Shown: one piece after another, positions 25,458 to 34,282 of the stretch
How positions within the stretch are numbered: position 1 is the stretch's first letter
Layout of the letters: each line of letters begins with the position of its first letter
Source: Herbaspirillum seropedicae
GTDB taxonomy: Bacteria > Pseudomonadota > Gammaproteobacteria > Burkholderiales > Burkholderiaceae_D
Direction of reading: 5' to 3'
NCBI RefSeq assembly: GCF_001040945.1
Contig: NZ_CP011930.1
Location: 868,001-932,000, forward strand
DNA: 64,000 nucleotides
Made by a program: the position numbers and the translations under genes
The notes under the pieces: generated by a model
Databases searched by the model: none
Told to the model about the DNA's origin: nothing
The model's input: the letters and a program-made list of their open reading frames with translations, nothing else

Positions 25458-26555
25458 ATGTCAAATGATCTTTTCCTCGCCCGGGACCTGCAAAGAGAAC
25501 TGCTGGCGCTTGTCAATTCTTCCCAGACGTTTTCCGATATCCATATCGAGCAGGATCAGCCGCTCATGCTGAAGACGCCGCGCGGGTGGCAGCCGGTGCA
25601 CGACATGCCGGTGGTGATCGAGCAGCTCGCGCCCCTGCTGTCGGCCATCGACGAAGACTGGGAAGACAAGATCATCGACGGCGCGCTCGATTGTCCCTAT
25701 GTGTTGGGCGAATGGCGGCTACGCTGCAATATCTATCGCATGGCGCGCGGCAGCAAGGTGGCGGTGTCGATCCGCCGCTTTCCGCTGGAACCGCTGGCGC
25801 TGGAACGCACGGGCCTGCCCAGCTATGTCAAGACGGTGCTGGAAGCCACCAAGGGCATCATCCTCGTCACGGGTCCGACGGGCGCGGGCAAGACCACGAC
25901 GATCGCGTCGATGCTCGACTATATCAACGCCTCCCGCCGCGGCCACATCATCACCATCGAAGAGCCTATCGAATACGAATTGCAGCGCAAGCAGTCGATG
26001 ATTTCGCAAAAGGAAGTGCCGACCGATACCGAGAGCTTTTCTTCAGGCTTGCGCGAGGCGCTCAGGCAGAAGCCGGATGTGCTGATGGTGGGCGAGATCC
26101 GCGATTTCGACACGGCCGACACGGTCTTGCACGCCGGCGAGTCAGGCCACCTGGTGCTGGCCACGCTGCACACCAGCAGCGCCGTGCGCGCGATCACCAA
26201 ACTGCTGGGCTTCTTTCCCCAGGAGCAGCGCGCCCAGCGCGCCGCCACGCTGGCCGAAAGCCTGGTGGGCGTGATCTTCCAGAGCCTGTTGCCTTCCGAG
26301 GATGGCGAACACCATGTGATGGCCAGCGAGATGGTCTTCAACAACAACCAGCAGATCGCCGCCTTCATCAGTGACCCGGCCAAGCTGCATCTGATCGGCG
26401 ATTTCATGAAGCGCAAGGAAGACAACATGTCGCGCAGCCTCAATGAAGTGCTGCTGCAACTGGTGCACAAGAAGAGCGTCTCGGCGCGCGATGCCTTGCG
26501 GGTGGCCTACAACCGGCTGGAATTGCACGAGATGCTCAACAGCGCCAAACGCTGA
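25458..26555 (+). CDS. PilT/PilU-family pilus retraction ATPase
   Basis: The 365-residue hexameric ATPase has Walker A GPTGAGKTT at about 139-147, TIEEPIEYEL, VGEIRD and LHTSSA, all retraction-ATPase signatures, and no GspE-type Cys cluster. It should depolymerise the pilus. IncI-type pilus operons lack such a gene, so its presence suggests a retractile pilus able to twitch. AGGTGG precedes the ATG; a terminator follows 45 bp after the stop. Confidence 0.9.
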   Translation: MSNDLFLARDLQRELLALVNSSQTFSDIHIEQDQPLMLKTPRGWQPVHDMPVVIEQLAPLLSAIDEDWEDKIIDGALDCPYVLGEWRLRCNIYRMARGSKVAVSIRRFPLEPLALERTGLPSYVKTVLEATKGIILVTGPTGAGKTTTIASMLDYINASRRGHIITIEEPIEYELQRKQSMISQKEVPTDTESFSSGLREALRQKPDVLMVGEIRDFDTADTVLHAGESGHLVLATLHTSSAVRAITKLLGFFPQEQRAQRAATLAESLVGVIFQSLLPSEDGEHHVMASEMVFNNNQQIAAFISDPAKLHLIGDFMKRKEDNMSRSLNEVLLQLVHKKSVSARDALRVAYNRLELHEMLNSAKR

Positions 26556-26600
26556 TCCCGTTTTCATCGGACACAGGCCTGCACAGACGTTCAGGCATCG

Positions 26601-26627
26601 ACGACCTCGCAAGAGGTCGTTTTTTTT
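26601..26627 (+). terminator. Rho-independent terminator after the pilus locus
   Basis: ACGACCTC and GAGGTCGT pair across GCAA and are followed by eight T. It ends the pilus/ATPase transcript 34 bp before the hrp box of the effector operon. Confidence 0.93.
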
Positions 26628-26660
26628 GCCCCCGCTGAAGCTCAATGATGTTCACCGGCA

Positions 26661-26689
26661 GGAACCGCGATGCCGGTCCGAGGCACCCA
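26661..26689 (+). promoter_or_regulatory. hrp box of the first chaperone-effector operon
   Basis: GGAACC-N16-GCACCCA lies 28 bp before the chaperone start, directly after a terminator. It fits HrpL control of the chaperone, the 481-residue protein and the phosphoribosyltransferase-like protein. Confidence 0.75.
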
Positions 26690-26717
26690 TGGGTTATTCC
26701 ACAACAAGGGGAACCCC

Positions 26718-27119
26718 ATGTCCAGAAGCCGCTTTATCGAACTGACCAATGATTTCTGCGAGCTCGCCCACGTCGATCAACCAGAGCTGATGGTGCAGGG
26801 CAATGCCATCGCAGTCGATGGCGTCGATTTCTTCGTGCAATACGATGAAGAGCTGTCCCCCGATCACCTGATCGTCTACTGCGACTTCGGAGAGCCGCCG
26901 CCAGCGCGACGGCTGGAGGCGTACCAGGCGCTGCTGGAGGCCAATATGCTGATCTATGCCGCCAACTCGCCCGCCTTCATGCTGGGCCCGGACCAGCGCG
27001 TGGTCTTCGGCTACCAGTGCCGCCTCAATGAAGTGCGCGCGCCGGAACTGATGAACATCTTCCTGAACCTGGCCGAGCAGGCGCGCGACTGGCGCACCGA
27101 CCATTTCCTGGGCGACTGA
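26718..27119 (+). CDS. CesT-family type III secretion chaperone 1
   Basis: The 133-residue acidic protein has the class-I chaperone alpha-beta-beta-beta-alpha pattern (IELTNDFCELAHV ... VDFFVQYDEELSPDHLIVYCDFGEPP ... RLEAYQALLEANMLIYAANSPAFMLGPDQRVVFGY). It should keep its effector partly unfolded until secretion. ATG 26718 is the first start after the hrp box. It is closely similar in plan to the chaperone at 33729. Its partner is most likely the next gene, 51 bp downstream. Confidence 0.85.
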   Translation: MSRSRFIELTNDFCELAHVDQPELMVQGNAIAVDGVDFFVQYDEELSPDHLIVYCDFGEPPPARRLEAYQALLEANMLIYAANSPAFMLGPDQRVVFGYQCRLNEVRAPELMNIFLNLAEQARDWRTDHFLGD

Positions 27120-27170
27120 GCCAGGCGCTTGGCCGTCATTGTCCTACCTTCCATCCACCGAGGAGCCGTC

Positions 27171-28616
27171 ATGGGTCCAATCAACGATAAAGCGAATATC
27201 ACGGCGGGCTATTTCCATCACGTCGACGATACCACCAAGACGGCGACCGCCTTGCGGGCGACGTACCAGCCCAGCCTCAACAACAAGATCACCAACAAGT
27301 TCGCGCGCATGGACATGCCGCGCCTGGCAGGCTTCACCAATGCCGTGCGCGACTTCGATCTGTCGATCCGGCAGTCGTGGAACCGCAATCGACTGGCCAG
27401 CGCACGCAACAAGATCGATGACCTGCGCGCCAAAGGCGAGGGTGGCGACAAGAGGCAGCGCCTGCAGGCCTCGGTCGAGCGCCGCGAGCACAAGGACGTA
27501 CGCCATACGGACAAACGCGCCATCGGCGAGGCAGCGGTGCATCAGGCTCTCGAGGACGAAACGAAGGCGGCCCAGGATTTGCTGCAGGCACGTCTTGCGT
27601 CGCTCCAATACCAGCCTCTGGAGGGACTGCGCGCGGTCGAACATGAGCGCGTGAGCAGCCGTTACCTCAGCGCCACCGGTGATGGCCATCGCATCAAGAT
27701 CCATTCGGAGGGACCGCCGCGCCTGGCCGCGATGGTCGCCAACCAGGTCAGTGCGGGATATGACCGCGGATCGAGCGGCATTTCCAATCGGACGCGCAGC
27801 GCCATGCAGCACGCCTTGGTCGGCATCCAGGGTGCGGCGCTGTCGATCAAGGGCGGCGTGGCCGGGCAACTGGCCGGCAGCCGCATCCTCGACCAGGGCA
27901 GCCGTGCGCGCATGGATGTCAGGGCTGCGCGCGCGGGCGAGAAGCGCGAGATGCTGCAGGCCTCCTTGCGCGGCAACGTGGCGCTCAATGCGGCCTACCA
28001 GCAAACGGTGGAGCAGCAGATCGCCGCGGCCGGCAGGCGCCAGGATGCGCGCGCTGCTCCCGGTGGAGAGGACTTGCCGGAGTACGTGGTGCGGGCCTCG
28101 CACGAGGGCGTCAAGCCACCGCAGACCCGTTTTTGGGATCGCAAGGTGAACCAGTTCTACGCCGCCACACCGGCCAAGACCGAGGCCGCCGCGGCTGCAG
28201 ATGACGCCTCCAGCATCAGCTCCCTGGACGAGAAAGAAATGGAGCAGGAGCAGAGCACACAGCGCAAGCCGGGCCGGCTGGGACGTTTCGTGCTCGGTGT
28301 GAGCAACCTGCGCAACAAGCGCGAGGTAAGGCGGGCCGCAGCTGACGTGGCGATCGCCCAGGCCAAGCTGGCGGGCTCTCCCGCCCAGGAAAAGGAGAAA
28401 GTCTACGAGGACGCGTGGCAGCGTGGCAATACGGCGCTGGCCAAGTCTTCCCACGCTTACGCGACGCGGCGCTCGGCCTGGTCGGGCAAGCTGATGGAAA
28501 CGCTGCAGCAGCAGGAGATACGCAATTTCCAGAACGACGCCTTTCCAGCCCAGGCTGACCTGAACGAGCAACTGCCCTGGCAGCGTCGTCCCGGCGACGA
28601 GCGCGACGAGCGCTGA
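27171..28616 (+). CDS. Putative type III effector, 481 residues
   Basis: I do not recognise the fold. The protein is strongly helical and charged, rich in Arg, Ala and Gln, with no signal peptide or membrane segment. The N-terminal 50 residues are low in acidic charge and rich in Thr, Asn and Ala, as type III signals are. Coiled-coil stretches lie at about 80-150 and 385-440, with an acidic Ser-rich linker at about 340-365. It has a strong GAGGAG site and directly follows a CesT chaperone under an hrp box, which is the main support. Confidence 0.7.
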   Translation: MGPINDKANITAGYFHHVDDTTKTATALRATYQPSLNNKITNKFARMDMPRLAGFTNAVRDFDLSIRQSWNRNRLASARNKIDDLRAKGEGGDKRQRLQASVERREHKDVRHTDKRAIGEAAVHQALEDETKAAQDLLQARLASLQYQPLEGLRAVEHERVSSRYLSATGDGHRIKIHSEGPPRLAAMVANQVSAGYDRGSSGISNRTRSAMQHALVGIQGAALSIKGGVAGQLAGSRILDQGSRARMDVRAARAGEKREMLQASLRGNVALNAAYQQTVEQQIAAAGRRQDARAAPGGEDLPEYVVRASHEGVKPPQTRFWDRKVNQFYAATPAKTEAAAAADDASSISSLDEKEMEQEQSTQRKPGRLGRFVLGVSNLRNKREVRRAAADVAIAQAKLAGSPAQEKEKVYEDAWQRGNTALAKSSHAYATRRSAWSGKLMETLQQQEIRNFQNDAFPAQADLNEQLPWQRRPGDERDER

Positions 28617-28630
28617 GAGAGGAGACAGGC

Positions 28631-29185
28631 ATGCTGGATCTGACGCAATCGCAACCACCCGCGTGGATGGATTTCAGGCGCACCCGCATCGTAGGCTGGC
28701 AGGAGATAGAAGACATGGTGCAGCCCCATCTGCATGAGATCGCCACACGTTACGACCTGCTGGTGGCCATCCTGCGCGCCGGCAGCCCGGTGGCGGCGCT
28801 CATTGCGCGTCACACCGGCATGCCGATCGATTACCTGGTCTGCAGCCGGCGCAATGCCGAGCCGCATTTCCTGGACGGGACGGTGCGTGCGCCCCGTGGC
28901 CGCCGCATCCTGCTGGTTGACGATGTCTGCGGCAGCGGCTGGACCTTCGAGCGCGCGCGCGCCTATTGTGCGGCGCTGGGCAACGTCACCGGGACCTTCA
29001 GCGTATTCCGCTGCGATGCGCCCGAGATGTACGTGCCCGACTATAGCCTGCCGGCCGCGCCCGACGACTATCTGCGCTGGCCCTGGGAATACCAGGCTGA
29101 GAGCGAGATGCCGCCACAGCCTGCACTGTCCGTACCCTCCACACCATCCGCACCATTTCCATCGCCCGCACCGTTGACCGCCTGA
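28631..29185 (+). CDS. Phosphoribosyltransferase-like protein in an effector operon
   Basis: The 184-residue protein carries the PRPP-binding motif ILLVDDVCGSGWTF (about 97-110), preceded by LLVAILRAGSPVAALIARHTGMPIDYLV. This is the type I PRTase core with a short hood. The C-terminal 40 residues are Pro/Ser/Ala-rich and disordered. It starts 14 bp after the effector gene behind GGAGACAGGC. It may be a nucleotide-pathway enzyme or an effector acting on host nucleotides. The substrate cannot be told from sequence. Confidence 0.72.
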   Translation: MLDLTQSQPPAWMDFRRTRIVGWQEIEDMVQPHLHEIATRYDLLVAILRAGSPVAALIARHTGMPIDYLVCSRRNAEPHFLDGTVRAPRGRRILLVDDVCGSGWTFERARAYCAALGNVTGTFSVFRCDAPEMYVPDYSLPAAPDDYLRWPWEYQAESEMPPQPALSVPSTPSAPFPSPAPLTA

Positions 29186-29192
29186 GGTCTTC

Positions 29193-29281
29193 TGCGGCGC
29201 CTGTCGCGCCGCAGTCAATCCGTTCAATACCCTCAATATCCTCCATCCACCCCGGTCGCAGATCGATTGCGAACCGGGGTG
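29193..29281. terminator. Two hairpins after the PRTase gene
   Basis: TGCGGCGC/GCGCCGCA (29193-29213) and CACCCCGGTCGCA/TGCG-A-ACCGGGGTG (29248-29281, one bulge) are strong stems following the operon. Neither has a full T-run, so termination may be Rho-dependent. They form most of the non-coding gap before the next hrp box. Confidence 0.45.
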
Positions 29282-29369
29282 CACCCGCCTCACTCCCCCT
29301 GTGCTGAAAAGCAGCCGCGGTAGTGACAGCTGCGCAGCCGTGATGACGTGATGACGTGCATGCGCGCAT

Positions 29370-29398
29370 GGAACTGTCATCACCGCAGCTCCCACCCA
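29370..29398 (+). promoter_or_regulatory. hrp box before the second effector group
   Basis: GGAACT-N16-CCACCCA differs from consensus by one base. It is followed by a 267-bp leader with no convincing gene before ATG 29666. GTGATGAC direct repeats (about 29339-29356) lie just upstream. Confidence 0.7.
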
Positions 29399-29665
29399 TA
29401 GTCATCGATAGGGCCGATCCCCGGCAAGGCAGGACGCGATTCTCGCGAGGCCGGCTATTCGCTCTCTCCTTACCCAAGGCGCAATGCCGTGATCGAGGTC
29501 GTCTGTTGTTGACGCGATGCGATTGCAGTACGCCGCCGCGGGCTTGATACGCGACCGCACTGGCCGAGCACGGCGGGTGCAAGCACACATCGGCTTTTGA
29601 TGACGACGTCGCCGACGTCCTGCGCAACGAAAGCCTTTTTCATCACATTCATATTGAAGAAAATC

Positions 29666-30754
29666 ATGCATATCCCTTCTCCCTGCTGCAGCACCACTCC
29701 GCCGCCCGAAGTCAACGAACTGCAGGACCGCGCGCAACCGGCGGGACAACAGCGCGCAACGGTTACCGAGCAACCGCAGCCGCACACCGGCCTTCCTAGC
29801 TTCATTCCACCCAGTCGCGGCAACGTCGCGGCACTCTACGATAGCGTGCCGCGCCGCGCCAGCCAGGAGTCGATCGAGCGGCCCCCATCGCGCACTTCCA
29901 TTGCCTCGGCGGGCCCCGGCAGCGGTAGCCGTGATGAGCTGGAAACCCTGGCAGCGGCAGGCCGTGAGCTGCGCACCAACCTGGAGGCCTGCAAAGCGTC
30001 GGGCGACTACAGCCGTTACGGCGAGTTGGTCAATATCGGCGGTGTGGCCGCACTCAAGTTCAAGGACGACGACGAAGGCATCCAGAACTTCCGTAGCCTG
30101 CTGGCGGCCTCCAAGGAAGCCATGGGAATCAACGGCGTGGCAGTGCTGATCCGCCCCAAGACCGGATATCCGGGTTCTGAGCTGTTCGCGCTGGAGAAAG
30201 ACAACTTCCAGACCGTCGGCGGCGTCACCCATGAGGGCACCGCCATCAGCATCTGCAAGGGTGGCGGCAAGATGCCTAACGACACCCGGTTTACCGACAT
30301 CATGGATGTCCTCTACGAGGTCAACTACAAGCGCAACGGCACGCCGCTGCACTTTGCCTGCCTGTCCTCCATCGCGGATCTGTACAACAAGAAATGCGGC
30401 GCCGAAACATTTGGCGTGGTCGCCAAAGAGGCCAAAGACCATACTCCTGGCTGGGGCGACGAACACACGCAGCACTTCAAGAAGGCATGGGATACCTTCG
30501 TCTTCGAGACCGAGATCGATGGCAAGCCGACCACGATCAACCTGCCCCTCGTCGGTATGCGCATCAATCCCCAGTTGCGCGCAGAGATCAAGGAGACCGG
30601 CAAGGCGCTTGGCAAGGCCACCCAGGACTCTACCGACTTCTCCAAGCTGGACGTCTACGCCGGCGCGGTCGATATGTACGCCGCGGCACAAGCCAAGGAC
30701 AAGCAGGAAAAGCAGCAAAAGCAGGCAGCACAAGCCGAGCAGGTCGCGGCTTAA
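29666..30754 (+). CDS. Putative type III effector, 362 residues
   Basis: I recognise no family. The first 95 residues are Ser/Pro/Thr/Gln-rich with few acidic residues (HIPSPCCSTTPPPEVN...), a good type III signal. A globular part follows (about 95-330; NGVAVLIRPKTGYPGSELFALEKD, THEGTAISICKGGGKMP) with several Cys and His residues that could be catalytic. It ends in a Lys/Gln/Ala tail. ATG 29666 was preferred to the in-frame 29597 because the longer N-terminus lacks a ribosome site. It is downstream of an hrp box. Confidence 0.65.
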   Translation: MHIPSPCCSTTPPPEVNELQDRAQPAGQQRATVTEQPQPHTGLPSFIPPSRGNVAALYDSVPRRASQESIERPPSRTSIASAGPGSGSRDELETLAAAGRELRTNLEACKASGDYSRYGELVNIGGVAALKFKDDDEGIQNFRSLLAASKEAMGINGVAVLIRPKTGYPGSELFALEKDNFQTVGGVTHEGTAISICKGGGKMPNDTRFTDIMDVLYEVNYKRNGTPLHFACLSSIADLYNKKCGAETFGVVAKEAKDHTPGWGDEHTQHFKKAWDTFVFETEIDGKPTTINLPLVGMRINPQLRAEIKETGKALGKATQDSTDFSKLDVYAGAVDMYAAAQAKDKQEKQQKQAAQAEQVAA

Positions 30755-30788
30755 GTAAGCTCCTGCTCATCCAACAGAACTGATCAAT

Positions 30789-30816
30789 CTTGCAGCCGGC
30801 AGTGGCCGGCTGCAAG
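30789..30816. terminator. 12-bp perfect hairpin between two effector genes
   Basis: CTTGCAGCCGGC and GCCGGCTGCAAG pair across AGTG, with no T-run. It may reduce read-through from the 362-residue gene to the 884-residue gene. Confidence 0.5.
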
Positions 30817-30947
30817 TCACCTCACTCCAATCGGCGCGCACCAAGGTCGCGGCATTTCATCTCGCTTTGCTCCCTGGCATAGAGCGCCATGGCAAAGCGG
30901 CCGCGCACACACGGCCAAGACGGTCGATTGGATCCCCAAAGAAAGGC

Positions 30948-33602
30948 ATGGAAATGGTCCAGGCAAGCGGTTCGACAGATCGAACAAAACAGGTATCAAT
31001 CAGCCCCGATGTCATTGAGATGGAGACCAATCCGTCTTCCGCCGCACGCGAGGGCGTCAAGGCTGCGCAGAGCAATCTCTCCTCCAAGGCATTGGGCAAG
31101 CAAGCCAAAACTGCGGCCTCAGGCCCGCTCCCCACGCAGTACGTCGCGGCCATGGCGCCCGCTGCTGTTCCGGCACGGGTGCATCCCGCCAATATCCCGA
31201 AAAAGATCGTCAATCACTTCTTCCCGCCGCCGCCGGAAAATGTGGGGGAAATCCTGACTTCCTATGAGGAGGCGATCAGGACCGTGCGCGAGTCACGGCC
31301 GGTTGACGAAGCCAAATACGAGGCATTCCAGACCAAGCGGCTGGAGGCGCTCGAGCTGGAATCCAAGGCGGCCTTGATGAGCCGGCAGCTCGCCATGCTG
31401 GAAGACATCCAGCAGCACGCCGACGCGGCGTTGAATGTAGAGAACCTGCCGGACAATGTGGCCAAACTGATTTCCGACACCGTGGCCACGCTCCCGCACG
31501 CTGAGCGAAAAGGCGTCGTGGCCGAAATGAAGAAGAGCGTGGAGCAGGCCTGGAAAGCCGTGGATACGGCCTGGGACAAGGCGCTGGTCGATTATCTGGA
31601 CGCCCATCAACTGAAGCGCCCGGAGCTGGAAAAGGGTTTTGCGCGGGCAGGTTCCCCTGCCTACGCCTCGCGTGTCATCGCTCCGGCGCTCCTGAGCGCT
31701 GCTACCGCCATTCCCTCGTTCATCCACGCCTCGACCCCGGAGGGCCGCCTGGGGGTGACCGGGGCCAGTGCATTGACCACCTTGCTCATTGCCAGCCTGA
31801 TTCATCCACTGACGTATGCTGGCACCACATTGACCTCGGTAACGTGGTCGGACCGGCTGTTTGATCACGCTGCAGATATCCAGGATCTGCTCGGCACCAA
31901 GATGATCGACGAGGTCGACAAGCAGTTGCAGGCAAAGCAGGGCAAGGCCAATGAAGCCCTGCAAGGCTGGAATGCCGTCAAGGGCGGTGACGATGTCCAC
32001 GCCAAGGAGACGGCGCTGCAAGGGCTGCAGGACGCCGTCAAGGATCTGGAAGCGGCCAACCATGAATATCTCATGCGCGCAGACCTCAACCGCGTGTATA
32101 TACAGGGATTCGGGATCCAGGGGCTGAACAACGGCGCGAAGTATTACGGCAACGTGGCGCTGGGCCCCCTGGCCGCGGTGTTGGGCTCCACCGCCGGCGC
32201 CAGTATCCAGCTCGGTATCGCGGGGGCGCAGTTCGCCTCGCATATGGCAGTCTCGCCTTATGACGAGAAGAACAAGCAGTTGAGAATGTTCTACCTGCGT
32301 ATGCGGGCCTCGGCCCCCAGGCCGGGCGAGACGCGGGAAGAAACGCTGCAACGATTCGGCAAGGAGATCCGCGATCCCTTCAAGGTGGCCGAAGGCGCGC
32401 TGCAGCAGATCTTCACCGCTCGCGTGGGCAAGCTCGATACGGACATCGCCGACACCCTCAAGATCAAGCCGAACGAATGGCAGATGGTGGTCAAGCTCAA
32501 CGAATTTGAAGAGGCCGGTGGTGAACCGGGCGTCTTCGAGGGCGACTTGGAGGCGGCCCTGGCAGTGAGAGCCCGCATCCAGACAACCAAGAATGCGCTG
32601 CCGGCGAAGGACCAGGAAAAGCTGGAAAAGAAGATCAGCGAGCGCAATGACACGGCGCAGGACATCCGGCATGTCGCCGCCAGCGAGTTTTCGAAAGTGT
32701 CGAAACTCAACCAAGGGGAAGTCTATCAAGGCCTGCAGATAACGCCGCCTTCCTCGGGCATCCTGGAAGGCCTGAAGAACTTCTTCGCCGGCCCCTTCAG
32801 CCCGGAATTCCTGATTGGGATGAAGCAAGGAAAGGCCCGCATGGAATTGCCTCAGGAAGTGATGACGACCTACGGGATGTCCTATTGGGCTGCATTCCAG
32901 CTGGGAATCTGCGGCGAGAATGGTCCGCTTATCCTGTCCAAGCTGGCCCAGCTCTGCCTGGCCGGAGCGGCCTACGGGATGACCAAGGAATCACCCAGCG
33001 ACAAGGCCACCATCGCATTGCAGTCCACCTTGGCCGGTATTAATCTGCTGGTGACGGGCGTGCTGATCTATTCCTCGTACCAGCTCTTGAGCATCGTCTT
33101 GCATCCCAAGATGAAGCGTGAAAAATATGGTCCCCTGGCAGGCGGACGCAGCGCCGAGGCCAACACCACCTACCTGGCCAGTCTACTGAAAGACCGCGAA
33201 CCGCATCGCGCTGAACGCACCCGCGATGACGCCGACGCCGGATTGCAGCGCACCGGCATGGGCGCTGGCTTCAGCAAGGAGCTGGGAAAGACCATCGTCA
33301 GGCGGTTGACCGTGCTGGCGCGGGAATCGATCCCCGCTGGCAAGGCCAGAGATCACTTCCTTGAGTCGGTCGGAACGCTCGATACGATCAAGAAGGAAAT
33401 CGAAAGACAGAATCCGGAATTGGCAGAACAGATGCACAAGGAAAGCGAAGCGCTGCTGGATAACGCCGAGATGATGCATGGCGCGATCCAGGAAATCTCG
33501 GAGTCAAGCGCGCCGCCGCCGCTGGAAGCGTTGTCCCTCGAAGAACAGGAAGACCGGCCCAAGCAGCCCTCTGGTCCTCCCAGTCCCACCGACGACAAGT
33601 AA
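30948..33602 (+). CDS. Large putative translocator or effector with membrane segments
   Basis: The 884-residue protein has a Ser/Thr/Ala-rich N-terminus and coiled coils at about 100-170 and 300-370. Hydrophobic stretches lie at about 245-265 and 275-305, 400-430, 640-675 and 685-725 (GINLLVTGVLIYSSYQLLSIVL). A Pro/Glu-rich C-terminus follows. Hydrophobic hairpins between coiled coils recall translocon proteins such as HrpK or SctE, though I see no clear homology. GAAAGG precedes ATG 30948; a TTG at 30867 would extend it. A CesT chaperone gene follows 126 bp downstream. Confidence 0.65.
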   Translation: MEMVQASGSTDRTKQVSISPDVIEMETNPSSAAREGVKAAQSNLSSKALGKQAKTAASGPLPTQYVAAMAPAAVPARVHPANIPKKIVNHFFPPPPENVGEILTSYEEAIRTVRESRPVDEAKYEAFQTKRLEALELESKAALMSRQLAMLEDIQQHADAALNVENLPDNVAKLISDTVATLPHAERKGVVAEMKKSVEQAWKAVDTAWDKALVDYLDAHQLKRPELEKGFARAGSPAYASRVIAPALLSAATAIPSFIHASTPEGRLGVTGASALTTLLIASLIHPLTYAGTTLTSVTWSDRLFDHAADIQDLLGTKMIDEVDKQLQAKQGKANEALQGWNAVKGGDDVHAKETALQGLQDAVKDLEAANHEYLMRADLNRVYIQGFGIQGLNNGAKYYGNVALGPLAAVLGSTAGASIQLGIAGAQFASHMAVSPYDEKNKQLRMFYLRMRASAPRPGETREETLQRFGKEIRDPFKVAEGALQQIFTARVGKLDTDIADTLKIKPNEWQMVVKLNEFEEAGGEPGVFEGDLEAALAVRARIQTTKNALPAKDQEKLEKKISERNDTAQDIRHVAASEFSKVSKLNQGEVYQGLQITPPSSGILEGLKNFFAGPFSPEFLIGMKQGKARMELPQEVMTTYGMSYWAAFQLGICGENGPLILSKLAQLCLAGAAYGMTKESPSDKATIALQSTLAGINLLVTGVLIYSSYQLLSIVLHPKMKREKYGPLAGGRSAEANTTYLASLLKDREPHRAERTRDDADAGLQRTGMGAGFSKELGKTIVRRLTVLARESIPAGKARDHFLESVGTLDTIKKEIERQNPELAEQMHKESEALLDNAEMMHGAIQEISESSAPPPLEALSLEEQEDRPKQPSGPPSPTDDK

Positions 33603-33667
33603 CGGCTCGGTGATCCGGACGGGTTCATTGCAAGCATAGCGTGACCTGTCCGAGAGGAGAATCGAAA

Positions 33668-33692
33668 CGCGGTCGGCCACGAGCCGGCCGCG
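33668..33692 (+). terminator. Hairpin after the 884-residue gene
   Basis: CGCGGTCGGC and GCCGGCCGCG pair (one G-U) across CACGA, followed by TTGTCTGT. Likely an imperfect terminator or attenuator ahead of the chaperone gene. Confidence 0.5.
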
Positions 33693-33728
33693 TTGTCTGT
33701 CAACACTTCAGCCCTCAACGAGGACGCA

Positions 33729-34226
33729 ATGGCAATAAAAGAATTCTATCGGTTCATCGACAAGATCTGCGAGCTGGCTCGCATCCCCCATCCCCAATCG
33801 CTGTATGAACGCGCGGACATCGAGGTGGACGAAGTCAAGTTCACCCTGGTGGACGCGAGCGGCAAGAGCGGCCGCTGCATGCATGTCTATTGTGATTTCG
33901 GTCCCTTGCCCAATGGACCGGATCGACAGACGGTGTGCTACCGGCTGCTGGACCTCAACCTGGAATGTTTCGCCAACAGGGAACCGTGCTTTTCCATCGA
34001 TACGACCTCCAATCACGTGGTCTTGATGGACCGTGTTCCTTTCGATGCGGAGACCGCGCTGGAGACGCTGAACATGCTGGCCAAGCTGGCGGCGCAGGCC
34101 AAGCAATGGCGTTCGGGCTACTTCCTGCCGAGCGAGGAAGCGGCCTCCGGCACCACCGTCAAGCGCGGCGGCAGCGCGGCCTTTTTCAAGAACAGGTCGA
34201 TGGTCAACGCTAGCGCAGGGACCTGA
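33729..34226 (+). CDS. CesT-family type III secretion chaperone 2
   Basis: The 165-residue protein shares the plan and phrases of chaperone 1 (RFIDKICELARIPHP ... MHVYCDFGPLP ... LLDLNLECFANREPCFSID ... LNMLAKLAAQAKQWRSGYFLP). A 30-residue basic tail is extra. GAGGA precedes ATG 33729. It probably serves the 884-residue protein upstream. Confidence 0.85.
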   Translation: MAIKEFYRFIDKICELARIPHPQSLYERADIEVDEVKFTLVDASGKSGRCMHVYCDFGPLPNGPDRQTVCYRLLDLNLECFANREPCFSIDTTSNHVVLMDRVPFDAETALETLNMLAKLAAQAKQWRSGYFLPSEEAASGTTVKRGGSAAFFKNRSMVNASAGT

Positions 34227-34282
34227 GACGCTATCAGCGTCACGCCGTCGAGACAGGCGCTGCATGGCCCGCTGGCCTATCC

